A stretch of 64,000 nt of DNA from Limibacillus halophilus (GTDB lineage Bacteria > Pseudomonadota > Alphaproteobacteria > Kiloniellales > CECT-8803). Location: positions 310,001-374,000 of the forward strand of contig NZ_JACHXA010000001.1 in the NCBI RefSeq assembly GCF_014191775.1, given 5' to 3'. Of this stretch, positions 29,980 to 39,752 are shown piece after piece (positions within the stretch are counted from its first letter, which is position 1; each line of letters opens with the position of its first letter). Below the pieces are notes generated by a model. The model saw only the letters and a program-made list of their open reading frames with translations. It was not told the DNA's origin and did not search any database. The position numbers and the translations under genes are program-made.

Positions 29980-30671
29980 GCGGCCCGCGTAGCAACATAC
30001 TGGGGGCGGTTCGCCGTGCTCTAAAGGTCAGCGGCTCCGAAATGGACCGGCAAGACCGCGTTGGTGCGCGTTTGTCGGCACATGACCGCAATCTGGTCCC
30101 GGCCCGCAGTGATGGCGGTGCGGCCAGAAAGGTGGCGTTGTTTCGGCAGATGGCGGAAAAGGTGCAAACCAGTTTCGACGAGATCGGCGATATGGCGCAG
30201 GTCCCTGACGCAATAGCGGCATACCTTAAATCGCACAATCTGCCGCCCGAGTTGAAGGTTGCGCCCGCCAAGGACCTCGCCGATCTCGATTGGTCGTCGC
30301 AGCCGCTTCTTGCGGTGGCTTTCGGCAAGGCCGAAGAACCGGATCCGGTTTCCGTCACCCGGGCGCTTGCGGGTGTTGCTGAAACCGGAACTCTGGTGCT
30401 GCCATCCGGCCCAGAGAGCCCGGTCACCTTGGCCTTCCTTCCGGAAACCCACATCGTGGTGCTGCGCCGCGACGAGGTTGTCGGGCCTTACGAGGAAGCT
30501 TTCGACCGCTTGCGCGCGAAGCTTGGCGAGGGAGTGATGCCAAGAACGGTTAATATGATCTCCGGGCCCTCACGAACCGGAGACATTGAACAGCGGATCG
30601 AATTGGGCGCGCATGGCCCCAAACGCCTGCATGTCATTTTGGTTGGCGCTGCCGCCGGCGACGAGGGCTGA
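29976..30671 (+). CDS. lutC: L-lactate utilisation protein LutC
   Basis: LUD-domain protein of 231 residues. The C-terminal half has TGTLVLPSGPESP and the HIVVLRRDEVVG segment typical of LutC. The ATG at 29976 overlaps the lutB stop (ATGA); a longer frame from 29514 is a shadow within lutB. It completes the lutABC operon. The smr gene follows after 2 bp, so read-through into smr is likely. Confidence 0.92.
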   Translation: MSGPRSNILGAVRRALKVSGSEMDRQDRVGARLSAHDRNLVPARSDGGAARKVALFRQMAEKVQTSFDEIGDMAQVPDAIAAYLKSHNLPPELKVAPAKDLADLDWSSQPLLAVAFGKAEEPDPVSVTRALAGVAETGTLVLPSGPESPVTLAFLPETHIVVLRRDEVVGPYEEAFDRLRAKLGEGVMPRTVNMISGPSRTGDIEQRIELGAHGPKRLHVILVGAAAGDEG

Positions 30672-30673
30672 CA

Positions 30674-31261
30674 ATGGCCAGGGGCCCGCGCTTGTCTCCG
30701 GAGGATGAGATTCTCTGGTTTCGTGTGGCCGAGACCGTGGCGCCCCTTAAAAGCAAACGAAAGAAACCCGTCCTCCAGAGCGATGAAACGGCGTCGGCAA
30801 CAGAGGCCGCGCCCGCCAAAAAACCTGCGGGCAAGGCAAAGGTTGCGAAAAGTAGAGAACCCTTACGCCCAGCAAGTCCGTCGGCCGCCCTGCGCCATAA
30901 GACACCGCCGCAGCTTGAACCGGGCCGGCTGGTCGATATCGACCGCCGCAACGCGGAGCGACTGCGCAGAGGCCAGCTCGAGTTGGAGGCTAAACTCGAT
31001 CTACACGGTCATCGACAGTTTGAAGCCGAGGACGCCCTCGCCCGTTTTCTTGCCGCCAGCCAAGCAGCAGGCAAGCGTTGTGTGCTGGTCATTACCGGAA
31101 AGGGCCGCTTGGGCTCGGAGGACGGAATACTGCGCCAACGCTTGGGGGATTGGCTTAATGCCGAACCTAATAGGGGCCGTGTTGTCGCTTTCGCACGGGC
31201 GCAGCCGAAACATGGCGGCGGCGGCGCCTTTTACATTCTCCTGAAGCGTCTGCGCGGCTAA
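30674..31261 (+). CDS. Smr/MutS2-type domain protein
   Basis: A 195-residue protein. Residues 1-100 are low-complexity, rich in A, K and P, and include LSPEDEILWFRVAETVAPL. The C-terminal Smr domain has LDLHGH, VLVITGKGRLGSEDG and HGGGGAFYILLKR. Smr domains are nucleases acting on DNA or RNA (YdaL/SmrA-like); the exact substrate is unknown. In relatives it lies directly after mltA; here lutABC lies between. The XRE regulator begins 10 bp later. Confidence 0.9.
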   Translation: MARGPRLSPEDEILWFRVAETVAPLKSKRKKPVLQSDETASATEAAPAKKPAGKAKVAKSREPLRPASPSAALRHKTPPQLEPGRLVDIDRRNAERLRRGQLELEAKLDLHGHRQFEAEDALARFLAASQAAGKRCVLVITGKGRLGSEDGILRQRLGDWLNAEPNRGRVVAFARAQPKHGGGGAFYILLKRLRG

Positions 31262-31271
31262 ACTCCCAGCG

Positions 31272-31637
31272 ATGACACCTTTCGGAGAAAAGATGCGCGC
31301 CCTAAGGGCTGTGCGCGGCGAGACCCTGCAAGAGATGGCGGCCGGGTTGGGAGTTTCCGCTGCCTATCTTTCGGCGCTCGAACACGGTCGTCGCGGGAGG
31401 CCAAACCGCCGCTTTGTCCACCGGGTTTGCCAGTACCTGGGCATCATCTGGGACGACGCGGAAGAGATACAGCGCCTTGCCGACATATCGCACCCCCGGG
31501 TGGTGGTGGATACCAGTGGATTGACACCCACCGCGACGCTATTGGCAAACCGGCTCGCTGAACGCATAGGAGAGCTTTCCGAAGAAAAACTGCAGTCGCT
31601 GCTGCTTCTGGTTGATGCCGGTAATGAGCGGACCTGA
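31272..31637 (+). CDS. XRE-family HTH transcriptional regulator
   Basis: A 121-residue protein. Residues 1-65 form a Cro/C1-type helix-turn-helix (GETLQEMAAGLGVSAAYLSALEHGRRG), and the remainder is helical. Homologues commonly sit between smr and hslU in alphaproteobacteria, but the target is unknown. Its TGA overlaps the ATG of the exporter gene (TGATG). Confidence 0.88.
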   Translation: MTPFGEKMRALRAVRGETLQEMAAGLGVSAAYLSALEHGRRGRPNRRFVHRVCQYLGIIWDDAEEIQRLADISHPRVVVDTSGLTPTATLLANRLAERIGELSEEKLQSLLLLVDAGNERT

Positions 31638-32551
31638 TGGCTAACCTTCCGGGAGGCGAGCGGACGAAGCGGATTCTGGGTCTGACGGCGCCCGGATTGT
31701 TTGTCTTGCTTTGGTCGACCGGGTTTATCGGCGCCAAGCTCGGCGTACCCTATGCCGAACCGATGACCTTCCTGACCCTGCGGTTTGTTGCCGCTGGCAC
31801 CCTGTTGACTCTCCTGGCGCTGGCAACGGGCGCGCCCTGGCCCAGTTCCTGGAAAGCCTTGGGTCATATCGCCGTCGTTGGACTGCTGCTCCAGGCGGTC
31901 TACCTGGGCGGGGTCTTCGTTGCGGTTTCACGCGGGATGCCCGCCGGGCCTTCGGCGTTGATTGTCAGCCTGCAGCCCCTGACCGTTGCTCTGCTCGCCG
32001 GCTTGACCCTTGGCGAACGGGTGTCGCGCCGGCAGTGGCTGGGCTTCGTTCTGGGTGTAATCGGCGTCTTTCTGGTGGTCGTGGAAAAGATCGATCCGGC
32101 GTCCCTGCCCGATCAAGAGGGGTTTGGATTTGTCGAGGTTGGTCTTTGCGCCTTGTCGCTTCTGGCCATCACCGCCTCGACGATCTACCAGAAGCGATTC
32201 GGCATGGCTGCGGACCTGCGCAGCGGCACGGCGCTGCAATATTGGGTCGCTGCGGTCGCAGCCTTGTTCGTCGCCTGGACGACCGAGGATATGCGGGTGG
32301 TCTGGACCGGCGAGTTTATCTTCGCGCTGGGCTGGTTGGTGTTGGTCCTGTCGATTGGCGCCGTCAGCCTGCTGATGTTCATGATCCGCATGGGCGAGGT
32401 ATCGAAGGTCTCCAGCTATTTCTACCTCGTGCCGCCCTGTACGGCGGTGATCGCCTTCCTAATATTTGGCGAAACCCTGGGCCTGCTCGCACTGGCAGGA
32501 ATGCTGGTGGCCGCCGTCGGTGTCGCCCTGGTGGTGCGTAGGGCCAGCTAG
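31637..32551 (+). CDS. DMT-superfamily transporter (EamA domains)
   Basis: An integral membrane protein of 304 residues with about ten predicted helices arranged as two EamA repeats. The first has [17 protein letters not shown] and the second [24 protein letters not shown]. The family exports amino acids or other small metabolites; the substrate cannot be told from sequence. Its TAG stop is nested with the hslU TAG stop in a shared CTAG (32548-32551), so the convergent genes have no space between them. Confidence 0.9.
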   Translation: MANLPGGERTKRILGLTAPGLFVLLWSTGFIGAKLGVPYAEPMTFLTLRFVAAGTLLTLLALATGAPWPSSWKALGHIAVVGLLLQAVYLGGVFVAVSRGMPAGPSALIVSLQPLTVALLAGLTLGERVSRRQWLGFVLGVIGVFLVVVEKIDPASLPDQEGFGFVEVGLCALSLLAITASTIYQKRFGMAADLRSGTALQYWVAAVAALFVAWTTEDMRVVWTGEFIFALGWLVLVLSIGAVSLLMFMIRMGEVSKVSSYFYLVPPCTAVIAFLIFGETLGLLALAGMLVAAVGVALVVRRAS

Positions 32552-33867
32552 AGGATAAACTTAGAGAGATCGGCGTCCTTGACCAAATGCCCAACGCGGT
32601 CCTGTACGTCGCTTGCCTGAATTTCGATAGTCTCGCCGCCGCGATCTGTTGCGGTGAAGGAAATTTCCTCCAGCAGCTTTTCCATGACCGTCTGCAAGCG
32701 CCGCGCGCCGATGTTCTCAACCGTCTCGTTGATCTCGGCGGATAGGCCAGCGATGGCGTCGATGGCGTCGTCGGTGAAGCTCAGGGTCACGTCTTCAGTA
32801 CCCATCAGGGCGATATACTGGGTAATGAGGCTGGCTTCCGGCTCCGTCAGGATGCGCTTGAAATCCTCGCGGGTCAGCGGCTGCAACTCAACGCGGATCG
32901 GCAATCGCCCCTGTAGCTCGGGCAACAGGTCGCTGGGCTTGGCGAGGTGAAAGGCGCCCGAGGCAATGAACAAAATGAAGTCGGTTTTGACGGTCCCGTG
33001 CTTGGTCGCGACCTGGGTGCCTTCGATCAAAGGCAGCAAATCGCGCTGCACGCCCTCGCGACTCACGTCCGCACCGCCGCGCGCGCCTTCCGAGCGGGCG
33101 GTGATCTTGTCGATCTCGTCCAGGAATACGATACCGTTCTGCTCGACGGCACGCAGGGCCTCGCTCTTCACCCGCTCTTCATCGAGCAGCTTGTCGGCCT
33201 CCTGTTCCGTCAGAACCGTCATCGCGTCGCTGATCTTCAGCCGCCGCGGCTTGGTACCGCCGCCGCCCAGCGCCTTGCCGAAGATGTCGCCCAGATCGAT
33301 CATGCCCATCTGAGCGCCCGGCATGCCGGGAACGTCGAGCGTTGGCATCTGCAGGCCACCGGCCGCTGCCACCTGAATCTCGACCTCCTTGTCGTCCAGA
33401 CTGCCTTCGCGCAGCATCTTGCGGAACTTCTGGCGTGTCTCAGCCGAGGCATTCTCTCCCACCAGCACATCCAGCACACGCTCTTCGGCCTGCAACTCTG
33501 CCTTGGCGCTAACCTCGCGGCGCAGACGTTCGCGGGTCATGGTGATCGAGATTTCCACCAAGTCACGGATGATGGATTCCACATCGCGACCGACATAACC
33601 AACTTCAGTGAACTTGGTGGCCTCGATCTTGAGGAAGGGCGCATTGGCGAGCCGGGCCAGCCGGCGGGCGATCTCGGTCTTGCCGACGCCGGTCGGGCCG
33701 ATCATGAGGATGTTCTTCGGCAGAACCTCCTCGCGCAGGGCCTCGGGCAACTGCTGTCGCCGCCAGCGGTTTCTGAGCGCAATGGCGACGGCGCGCTTGG
33801 CGTCGGCTTGTCCGACGATGAAGCGGTCCAGTTCCGAAACCGTTTCGCGGGGCGAGAAGGCGCTCAC
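32548..33867 (-). CDS. hslU: ATP-dependent protease ATPase subunit HslU
   Basis: AAA+ unfoldase that feeds HslV. From the GTG at 33867 the protein has 439 residues, matching the family (about 435-443), and opens with [17 protein letters not shown]. Walker A GPTGVGKT is at 57-64, and DEIDKI marks Walker B. The C-terminus ends in a hydrophobic tail (KFIL) of the kind that docks into HslV. An in-frame ATG at 33927 would add 20 residues inside hslV with no better ribosome-binding site, so the start is uncertain. Confidence 0.95.
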   Translation of the reverse strand: MSAFSPRETVSELDRFIVGQADAKRAVAIALRNRWRRQQLPEALREEVLPKNILMIGPTGVGKTEIARRLARLANAPFLKIEATKFTEVGYVGRDVESIIRDLVEISITMTRERLRREVSAKAELQAEERVLDVLVGENASAETRQKFRKMLREGSLDDKEVEIQVAAAGGLQMPTLDVPGMPGAQMGMIDLGDIFGKALGGGGTKPRRLKISDAMTVLTEQEADKLLDEERVKSEALRAVEQNGIVFLDEIDKITARSEGARGGADVSREGVQRDLLPLIEGTQVATKHGTVKTDFILFIASGAFHLAKPSDLLPELQGRLPIRVELQPLTREDFKRILTEPEASLITQYIALMGTEDVTLSFTDDAIDAIAGLSAEINETVENIGARRLQTVMEKLLEEISFTATDRGGETIEIQASDVQDRVGHLVKDADLSKFIL

Positions 33868-33889
33868 GGCGGAGGCCTGACGCTCTCCG

Positions 33890-34456
33890 CTATTTGGCCG
33901 GAAGGCTTTCGACGACGATTGAGTCATTGGTGTAAATACAAATTTCCGCTGCGATTTTCAGGGCTTTTCGGGCTATGGCTTCGGCCTCCAGCCCGTCGAT
34001 GTCGATAAGCGCTCTGGCCGCCGACAGTGCAAAGGAACCACCGGAACCGATGCCGATCAGGCCATCTTCCGGCTCCAGCACGTCGCCGGTACCGGTCAGT
34101 ACCAAGGAATGCTCCGCATCGGCCACCGCCATCATCGCTTCCAGGCGGCGCAGATAGCGGTCGGTGCGCCAGTCTTTTGCAAGTTCGACGCAAGCGCGTA
34201 CGAGCTGGCCGGGATGCTTTTCAAGCTTCGCCTCCAACCGTTCGAACAAGGTGAAGGCATCCGCGGTCGCGCCTGCAAATCCTGCGATCACGCGTCCGTC
34301 GCCCAGCGGTCGCACCTTGCGTGCGTTGGACTTGATAACGGTGTTTCCTAGCGTTACCTGCCCATCGCCCGCAATGACCACGCGGTCACCCTTGCGGACC
34401 GAAAGGATTGTTGTCCCATGCCAGACGGGACCGGATTGGTTTTGTTGTTCGCTCAT
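33890..34456 (-). CDS. hslV: ATP-dependent protease subunit HslV
   Basis: Threonine protease of the HslUV machine. The protein has 188 residues. The catalytic threonine begins [20 protein letters not shown] after a propeptide of about 13 residues ending WHG, which must be removed to free it; this leader is usual in alphaproteobacteria. The ATG at 34456 is preferred over an upstream one at 34480. hslU follows 22 bp downstream. Confidence 0.96.
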   Translation of the reverse strand: MSEQQNQSGPVWHGTTILSVRKGDRVVIAGDGQVTLGNTVIKSNARKVRPLGDGRVIAGFAGATADAFTLFERLEAKLEKHPGQLVRACVELAKDWRTDRYLRRLEAMMAVADAEHSLVLTGTGDVLEPEDGLIGIGSGGSFALSAARALIDIDGLEAEAIARKALKIAAEICIYTNDSIVVESLPAK

Positions 34457-34525
34457 GACCCGGCATAGATGGCCCGACACCGCCGCCGGGTCAAGCGATC
34501 ACATGAAAACAAGCACCAGGGAAGG

Positions 34526-35851
34526 CTAATTCAATTGCACGTTCAGGTGTTTCAGGCCCTCCAGGATCGGGATGAAGAAATTGACACCTATCGAAGTTCC
34601 CGAACGTCCGCCGTCTACCCCGGCATAAGAAATCCCGACAGCGTTTCCGTTAGCATCGATCAACGCTCCTCCGCTGTTGCCGCCTTGTATGTCGACGTCC
34701 GCTTGGATAACCGGCAAACCTTCCTGGTTTAGGATGAAATTGCTCACGATTCCACGAGTGACTGTCCCGGATAGGCTTTCAAAAAGCGGCGCACCGACCG
34801 CAAGCACTTCCTCGGTCACGGCGAGCGGTTCAGTACGAACAGGGAGAGGTTTTCCTTCACCTTCTTGTAGCTGTAACAGGGCGACGTCACGCCTTGCGTC
34901 ACGCCTCAGCACCGTAGCGATCACTCGCCTGCCGTCTCGGAACTCGATCGGCGCTTCTCTGGATTCACCGACAACATGGTAATTTGTGAGAAGAAGCGTC
35001 GGTGTAATGAAAAAGCCGGATCCGTGTCCCTTTCCAGCTCCGACGACGACCACGCCATCACGGATGTCTTCGATTTGCTCCGCGACCGGCGCATTGAAGC
35101 GTTTCCGCTGTTCCAGAATAAGCGGCTCGGTCGTCGGTTCGGCGCCTCCGGTTTGAAGCCCGGTGTTGCGTTGCAGTGTGCCGATAAACGCTTCGTCAGC
35201 GACAAGAGTTTGCGCAGAGTCCGCTATCGCGCCAACGAACAATGAAAAGAGAAAACTCTGACTTTCCCGTGGTTCCGTAACTTCGTAGTAACCCGGCAGT
35301 GATTTTTCGAACACCACGCGCCGCTCGAAAACCGAGAAAAGTTGCCATTCTATGGAAAGGAGCGCTTTACCGCTCTCTTTGCCGCTCCAAACGCCTTTCC
35401 AGGTATCCCAGTCCCGGCAAAGCGATGCCGAGATATTTTTGACCTTTGCACCAAGCAGAAACAGGGGGCTTTCTGCGCGATTGAAGGATTGCGTAAAAAG
35501 TCCACCCGAACCACCCGGTACGTTCAACCCCTTGTTCCAAAGCACCTTCTCCACTTCCGTAGAGACCTCAGCGTCGTCGTCGTTAATGCGACCCGGTTCC
35601 CAAATGATGTGGGTATCAGCCGCGAAGCATTCGTAGAGCACAAACTCGTACCCGCCGATATTGGCGCCTCTCGGTAGGTCAACCAATGTGCCGTCATATG
35701 CTATTGGCGCCAAATTCTCGCGCACCGGGAGCGGTGCAACCGGGTTAGATGGCTGCGGCAAGGGCGCATTGATCTTTGGCGCGGTCGATTGACATGCGGC
35801 TACGGCAAGAAATGGCACTAGAATAAGGCTTCGTAAAAGGTATCTTGGCAT
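34526..35851 (-). CDS. Trypsin-like serine protease lipoprotein with uncharacterised N-terminal domain
   Basis: A 441-residue predicted lipoprotein with lipobox LAVAAC (C20). Residues 21-45 are a proline-rich linker. Residues about 50-250 form a domain I do not recognise. Residues about 262-441 are a trypsin-like/DegP-type protease fold with the full triad H292 (TNYHVV), D322 (RRDVALLQL) and S393 (QGGNSGG). No PDZ domain is present. It is probably periplasmic, anchored to a membrane. It stands alone between hslV and hisB, divergent from hisB, where related genomes usually have nothing of this kind. Confidence 0.85.
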   Translation of the reverse strand: MPRYLLRSLILVPFLAVAACQSTAPKINAPLPQPSNPVAPLPVRENLAPIAYDGTLVDLPRGANIGGYEFVLYECFAADTHIIWEPGRINDDDAEVSTEVEKVLWNKGLNVPGGSGGLFTQSFNRAESPLFLLGAKVKNISASLCRDWDTWKGVWSGKESGKALLSIEWQLFSVFERRVVFEKSLPGYYEVTEPRESQSFLFSLFVGAIADSAQTLVADEAFIGTLQRNTGLQTGGAEPTTEPLILEQRKRFNAPVAEQIEDIRDGVVVVGAGKGHGSGFFITPTLLLTNYHVVGESREAPIEFRDGRRVIATVLRRDARRDVALLQLQEGEGKPLPVRTEPLAVTEEVLAVGAPLFESLSGTVTRGIVSNFILNQEGLPVIQADVDIQGGNSGGALIDANGNAVGISYAGVDGGRSGTSIGVNFFIPILEGLKHLNVQLN

Positions 35852-36058
35852 GATCCCCCCTTCAGTCGTTCTTATTTTGTTTTTCTTAAGGGAAAGAAAG
35901 CAGACTGGCCGCGGCGGATCAACCAGGCCTTGTGCTTTGAAGACAAATTTTCACGTAACGCGTCAGGATGCGATTGTGCCGTGGCCAAGTGCCACGCAAG
36001 CTGGTAAAAGTCCCGCCATCATTGGGGGTAGCCTGACGAGGAGAGGCGGCAAAGGACG

Positions 36059-36673
36059 ATGGGCAGCGAAGCAGCGAAGACACAGCGCCAGGCGCGGGTG
36101 GAGCGCCAGACCAAGGAAACGCAGATCACCGCAAAGGTGGATCTGGATGGAACCGGCCGGTACGACGTTTCGACCGGTATCGGGTTTCTCGATCACATGA
36201 TCGAACAGCTCGCACGGCATAGCCTGATTGACATCGAACTGGATTGCGAAGGTGACCTCCATATCGACGGCCATCACACCACGGAAGATTGCGGTATCGT
36301 GCTGGGCAAGGCCGTGGCCAATGCTCTGGGCGACCGGGCGGGCATTCGCCGTTATGGCCACGCCTACATTCCGATGGATGAGACTCTGACACGCTGTGCC
36401 TTGGATGTTTCCGGCCGGCCCTATCTTATCTGGAAAGTGGGTTTCACGCGGGACAAGCTTGGCGAAATGGATACAGAGCTCTTCCGGGAGTTTTTCCAGG
36501 CCTTCGCTCAGCATGGCGGCATTACGCTGCACGTGGAGAATCTCTACGGCGAGAACAGCCACCACATCATCGAATCGAGCTTTAAGGCGCTTGCGCGCGC
36601 CCTGAGGCAGGCGGTCGAAATCGATCCGCGATTGGATGGTGAGATTGCTTCGACCAAGGGCACCTTGCTCTAG
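36059..36673 (+). CDS. hisB: Imidazoleglycerol-phosphate dehydratase HisB
   Basis: Mn-dependent dehydration of IGP to imidazole-acetol phosphate in histidine synthesis. The protein has 204 residues, the monofunctional form without the HisN phosphatase domain. The metal-binding motifs [24 protein letters not shown] and [19 protein letters not shown] are present. AAAGGA precedes the ATG. It is the first gene of hisB-hisH-GNAT-hisA-hisFE-HIT. The 207-bp upstream region has no gene; a small inverted repeat (GTGGC/GCCAC, 35981-35995) is the only structure seen. Confidence 0.96.
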   Translation: MGSEAAKTQRQARVERQTKETQITAKVDLDGTGRYDVSTGIGFLDHMIEQLARHSLIDIELDCEGDLHIDGHHTTEDCGIVLGKAVANALGDRAGIRRYGHAYIPMDETLTRCALDVSGRPYLIWKVGFTRDKLGEMDTELFREFFQAFAQHGGITLHVENLYGENSHHIIESSFKALARALRQAVEIDPRLDGEIASTKGTLL

Positions 36674-36698
36674 GCCAGCCGCCTCGAAGGGGAAAGCA

Positions 36699-37343
36699 AT
36701 GAGCGTCGCCGTCATAGATTACGGCTCCGGGAACCTGCGGTCGGCAGCAAAGGCTCTTGAGCGCGCGGCCAGGGACCGAGGGCTGGGGATGGAAGTAGTC
36801 GTGACCAGTGAGCCAGACGTGGTTCGCAAGGCCGACCGCGTCGTCTTGCCGGGTGTTGGCGCTTTTGCCGATTGCCGCCGGGGCTTGGACGCGCTTTCAG
36901 GCATGATGGAAGCCGTGCAAGAAGCGGCGATGGTCCAGGCCAAGCCGTTTTTGGGTATCTGCGTGGGCATGCAGTTGATGGCGAGTGTCGGTCGCGAGCA
37001 CCGCGACACGGCGGGCTTCGATTGGATTGCCGGGGAAGTCGTTGCGCTATGCCCTGCTGATCGGGCTCTCAAGATACCGCACATGGGCTGGAACGAACTT
37101 GTGATCGACAGACCGGACCATCCGGTCCTTGGCGGCTTGGCCGAGGGGACCCACGTTTACTTCGTGCATAGCTACCATCTCTTGCCCAAGGATCCGGCTG
37201 TACGCCTCGCGTGGGTCGATTATGGCGGCTCGGTTACCGCCGTCGTCGGGCGAGACAACATCATCGGGACGCAGTTTCATCCCGAGAAGAGTCAAGCGGC
37301 GGGCTTGCGCCTGCTGGGGAATTTTCTGGAGTGGAAACCATGA
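36699..37343 (+). CDS. hisH: Imidazole glycerol phosphate synthase glutaminase subunit HisH
   Basis: Class I glutamine amidotransferase that supplies ammonia to HisF. The protein has 214 residues. The nucleophile is C88 in [11 protein letters not shown], and the catalytic His-Glu pair is in QFHPEKSQ near the C-terminus. The ATG at 36699 begins [13 protein letters not shown], with AAGGGGAAAG upstream. It overlaps the following GNAT gene by ATGA. Confidence 0.96.
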   Translation: MSVAVIDYGSGNLRSAAKALERAARDRGLGMEVVVTSEPDVVRKADRVVLPGVGAFADCRRGLDALSGMMEAVQEAAMVQAKPFLGICVGMQLMASVGREHRDTAGFDWIAGEVVALCPADRALKIPHMGWNELVIDRPDHPVLGGLAEGTHVYFVHSYHLLPKDPAVRLAWVDYGGSVTAVVGRDNIIGTQFHPEKSQAAGLRLLGNFLEWKP

Positions 37344-37903
37344 GTGAGCGCCTATCCGTCATCGAACCTCTCACCGCTGTAGAGCGGATCGAGAGTCTGT
37401 CCGGACGTGATTTGCACGACCTGTGCGATGCGACCGAGGCAGCGATTGATGCGGGCGGCGGTTTCGGTTGGCTTTCACCCCCGCCCCGTCAGACTCTCGA
37501 GACCTACTGGAAAGGCGTTCTGTTGGTTCCCGAGCGCAAGCTCTTCGTTGCCAGGCTCGACAAGGTCATTGCCGGATCGGCCCAGCTTCAGCGCAACGCC
37601 CGCAATAACGAGGCCCAAGCCGAGGTTGGGCAGATCACCTCGCACTTCCTGGCACCCTGGGCCCGCGGGCATGGCTTGGCCGGGCAAATGATCGAGGCCA
37701 TCGAAGCCGCGGCGCGCGCCGCGGGAGTCAAAGTATTGAACCTGGACGTGCGCGAAACCCAAGAGCGTGCCATCCAGGTCTATCAAAGCCTTGGTTTCAA
37801 GCAATGGGGGCACCACCCTCGTTATGCGCGGGCGGATGGCACTTGGGTCGGTGGACTGTACTTCACGAAGTCGCTGGATCAGGAAGAAGGGTCGGCCGCA
37901 TGA
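37340..37903 (+). CDS. GNAT-family N-acetyltransferase within the his operon
   Basis: A 187-residue protein with the GNAT fold. The acetyl-CoA-binding motif A is in [18 protein letters not shown], and the C-terminal [10 protein letters not shown] is typical. The acceptor is unknown. Start and stop each overlap a his gene by ATGA (hisH at 37340, hisA at 37900), so it is a full translational member of the operon. The usual protein found between hisH and hisA in some relatives is different, so a histidine-linked role is only a guess. Confidence 0.88.
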   Translation: MSERLSVIEPLTAVERIESLSGRDLHDLCDATEAAIDAGGGFGWLSPPPRQTLETYWKGVLLVPERKLFVARLDKVIAGSAQLQRNARNNEAQAEVGQITSHFLAPWARGHGLAGQMIEAIEAAARAAGVKVLNLDVRETQERAIQVYQSLGFKQWGHHPRYARADGTWVGGLYFTKSLDQEEGSAA

Positions 37904-38631
37904 TTCTCTATCCGGCCATTGATCTGAAGGACGGCCAAGCCGTGCGTTTGCTGCGCGGCGAGATGGACCAAGCGACCGTCTTCAATGACGATCCCGCCGA
38001 TCAGGCGGCCAAGTTCGAGGCCATGGGTTTCGAGTGGTTGCACTTGGTTGACCTCAATGGCGCTTTTGCGGGCAAGCCCGTGAACGCTGCAGCCGTCGAG
38101 GCGATCCGCGCCCGTGTCACCCTGCCGATGCAATTGGGTGGCGGCATACGGGATAGGGCGACCATTGAGCGCTGGCTGGAAGCAGGTATCACGCGGGTCA
38201 TTCTTGGCACCATCGCCGTACGCGACCCGGCCTTGGTTATCGAGGCCTGTAAAGCGCATCCGGGAGCGGTGGTCGTCGGTATCGATGCGCGCGCGGGCCG
38301 GGTGGCGGTCGAGGGTTGGGCGGAGGCGAGCAGTCTCCAGGCCGACGAATTGGCGCGCCGGTTCGAGGACGTGGGCGTGGCCGCCATCGTCTATACGGAT
38401 ATCGACCGGGACGGCGCGCTACAGGGTATCAACCTGGAGGCGACGGAAGCTCTTGCCAAAGCCGTCAGTATTCCGGTCATAGCTTCTGGCGGTCTTGCCT
38501 CCATCGAGGACATACGGGCGCTCAAGGCGCGTGAGGAAAGCGGCATCGCGGGCGCGATTTGCGGTCGGGCCCTTTACGACGGCAGGTTGGATCCGGCAGC
38601 GGCCCTGGCGTTGGCTCGAAAGGCCGCGTGA
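37900..38631 (+). CDS. hisA: ProFAR isomerase HisA
   Basis: TIM-barrel enzyme that isomerises ProFAR to PRFAR in histidine synthesis. The protein has 243 residues. The catalytic aspartates lie in [10 protein letters not shown] (D8) and [10 protein letters not shown]. The start ATG at 37900 overlaps the GNAT stop and the stop shares a base with the hisF start at 38631. Confidence 0.96.
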   Translation: MILYPAIDLKDGQAVRLLRGEMDQATVFNDDPADQAAKFEAMGFEWLHLVDLNGAFAGKPVNAAAVEAIRARVTLPMQLGGGIRDRATIERWLEAGITRVILGTIAVRDPALVIEACKAHPGAVVVGIDARAGRVAVEGWAEASSLQADELARRFEDVGVAAIVYTDIDRDGALQGINLEATEALAKAVSIPVIASGGLASIEDIRALKAREESGIAGAICGRALYDGRLDPAAALALARKAA

Positions 38632-39749
38632 TGTTGAAGGCCCGCATAATCCCCTGTCTGGACGTTAAAGACGGACGTGTCGTGAAGGGCGTGAACTTCG
38701 TCGGCTTGCGTGATGCCGGGGATCCGGTCGAGCAGGCGCGAATTTACGACGCCGCCGGGGCCGATGAGCTTTGCTTTCTGGACATCACGGCCAGCAACGA
38801 AAATCGCGGCATTATCCTAGATGTCGTGCGTGCCACGGCTGAACAGTGCTTCATGCCGCTTACGGTGGGCGGAGGTGTGCGTACGCTGGAGGATATCCGC
38901 AAGCTTCTGCTGGCGGGCGCCGACAAAGTCTCGATCAATACCGCAGCGATAACCAATCCTGAGTTCGTGCGCGAGGCGGCGGAAAAGTTCGGCACCCAGT
39001 GCATCGTGGTGGCCATTGACGCGAAGCAAGTGAGTCCGGGCAAGTTTGAGATCTTCACGCATGGCGGTCGCAACGCGACGGGCATTGACGCGGTCGAGTG
39101 GGCGCGAAAGATGGAAAGCTTTGGCGCCGGCGAGATCCTGCTGACTTCGATGGACCGGGATGGCACAAAGATCGGTTACGACTTGGCATTGACCAGAGCG
39201 GTATCCGACGCTGTACGCGTACCGGTGATCGCTTCCGGGGGTGTCGGTACGCTTGAGCATCTGGTCGCAGGCGTTAAAGATGGTCATGCGGCGGCCGTTC
39301 TGGCGGCCTCGATTTTTCATTTTGGTCAACATACTATCGCGGAAGCAAAAGACGCCTTGCAGTCGGCGGGAATAGCCGTGCGGCCAGCCAAGGCAGAGGG
39401 GGACGTGATGGACAACAGCAATTGTAGCGGCGACCATATCCTGGACCGCCTCCATGACGTTGTGCTTTCGCGTAAGGGCGCTGATCCCAAGAGTTCCTAT
39501 ACCGCGAAGCTCTACGCAAAGGGGCTTAAGAAAATTACACAAAAGCTTGGCGAGGAGGCTGCGGAAACGATCATCGCCGGCTTGGTTGAAGATAAAAAGG
39601 CCTTGGCGGGCGAGAGCGCCGATTTGCTTTACCACCTGATGGTGCTTTGGGCAGCGCGCGACCTTGATCCGCGGTCGGTGTGGGAGAAGCTGGAGGAGCG
39701 GACCGCGACCTCCGGCTTGACGGAAAAGGCTAGTAGGAAGAAGGCGTGA
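38631..39749 (+). CDS. hisF: HisF-HisE fusion: IGP synthase cyclase subunit fused to phosphoribosyl-ATP pyrophosphatase
   Basis: One uninterrupted frame of 372 codons holds two histidine enzymes. Residues 1 to about 255 are HisF, with D11 ([14 protein letters not shown]) and D130 (IVVAIDAK) of the cyclase active site, ending SAGIAVR. Residues 260-372 are HisE, beginning [11 protein letters not shown], with the MazG-like [18 protein letters not shown] and [13 protein letters not shown]. No stop codon lies between. The HisE ATG at 39408 has GAGGGG six bases upstream, so free HisE could also be made by internal initiation. HisF and HisE act at non-adjacent steps. The alternative is a lost stop codon from a sequencing error. 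Confidence 0.93.
   Translation: MLKARIIPCLDVKDGRVVKGVNFVGLRDAGDPVEQARIYDAAGADELCFLDITASNENRGIILDVVRATAEQCFMPLTVGGGVRTLEDIRKLLLAGADKVSINTAAITNPEFVREAAEKFGTQCIVVAIDAKQVSPGKFEIFTHGGRNATGIDAVEWARKMESFGAGEILLTSMDRDGTKIGYDLALTRAVSDAVRVPVIASGGVGTLEHLVAGVKDGHAAAVLAASIFHFGQHTIAEAKDALQSAGIAVRPAKAEGDVMDNSNCSGDHILDRLHDVVLSRKGADPKSSYTAKLYAKGLKKITQKLGEEAAETIIAGLVEDKKALAGESADLLYHLMVLWAARDLDPRSVWEKLEERTATSGLTEKASRKKA
39408..39749 (+). CDS. hisE: Possible internal translation product: phosphoribosyl-ATP pyrophosphatase HisE
   Basis: An alternative start inside the hisF-hisE frame. The ATG at 39408 follows GAGGGGGACGTG, a strong ribosome-binding site, and would give a 113-residue HisE of normal size. HisE removes pyrophosphate from phosphoribosyl-ATP, the second step of histidine synthesis. 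No separate hisI is seen in the window. Confidence 0.6.
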   Translation: MDNSNCSGDHILDRLHDVVLSRKGADPKSSYTAKLYAKGLKKITQKLGEEAAETIIAGLVEDKKALAGESADLLYHLMVLWAARDLDPRSVWEKLEERTATSGLTEKASRKKA

Positions 39750-39752
39750 ACC

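Noticed and set aside
32947-34008. Long open frame antisense to hslU/hslV (353 codons)
   Set aside because: It crosses two confirmed genes on the opposite strand and shows no domain.
35981-35995. GTGGC/GCCAC inverted repeat upstream of hisB as a his attenuator
   Set aside because: The stem is only 5 bp and no histidine-rich leader peptide or T-tract is present.
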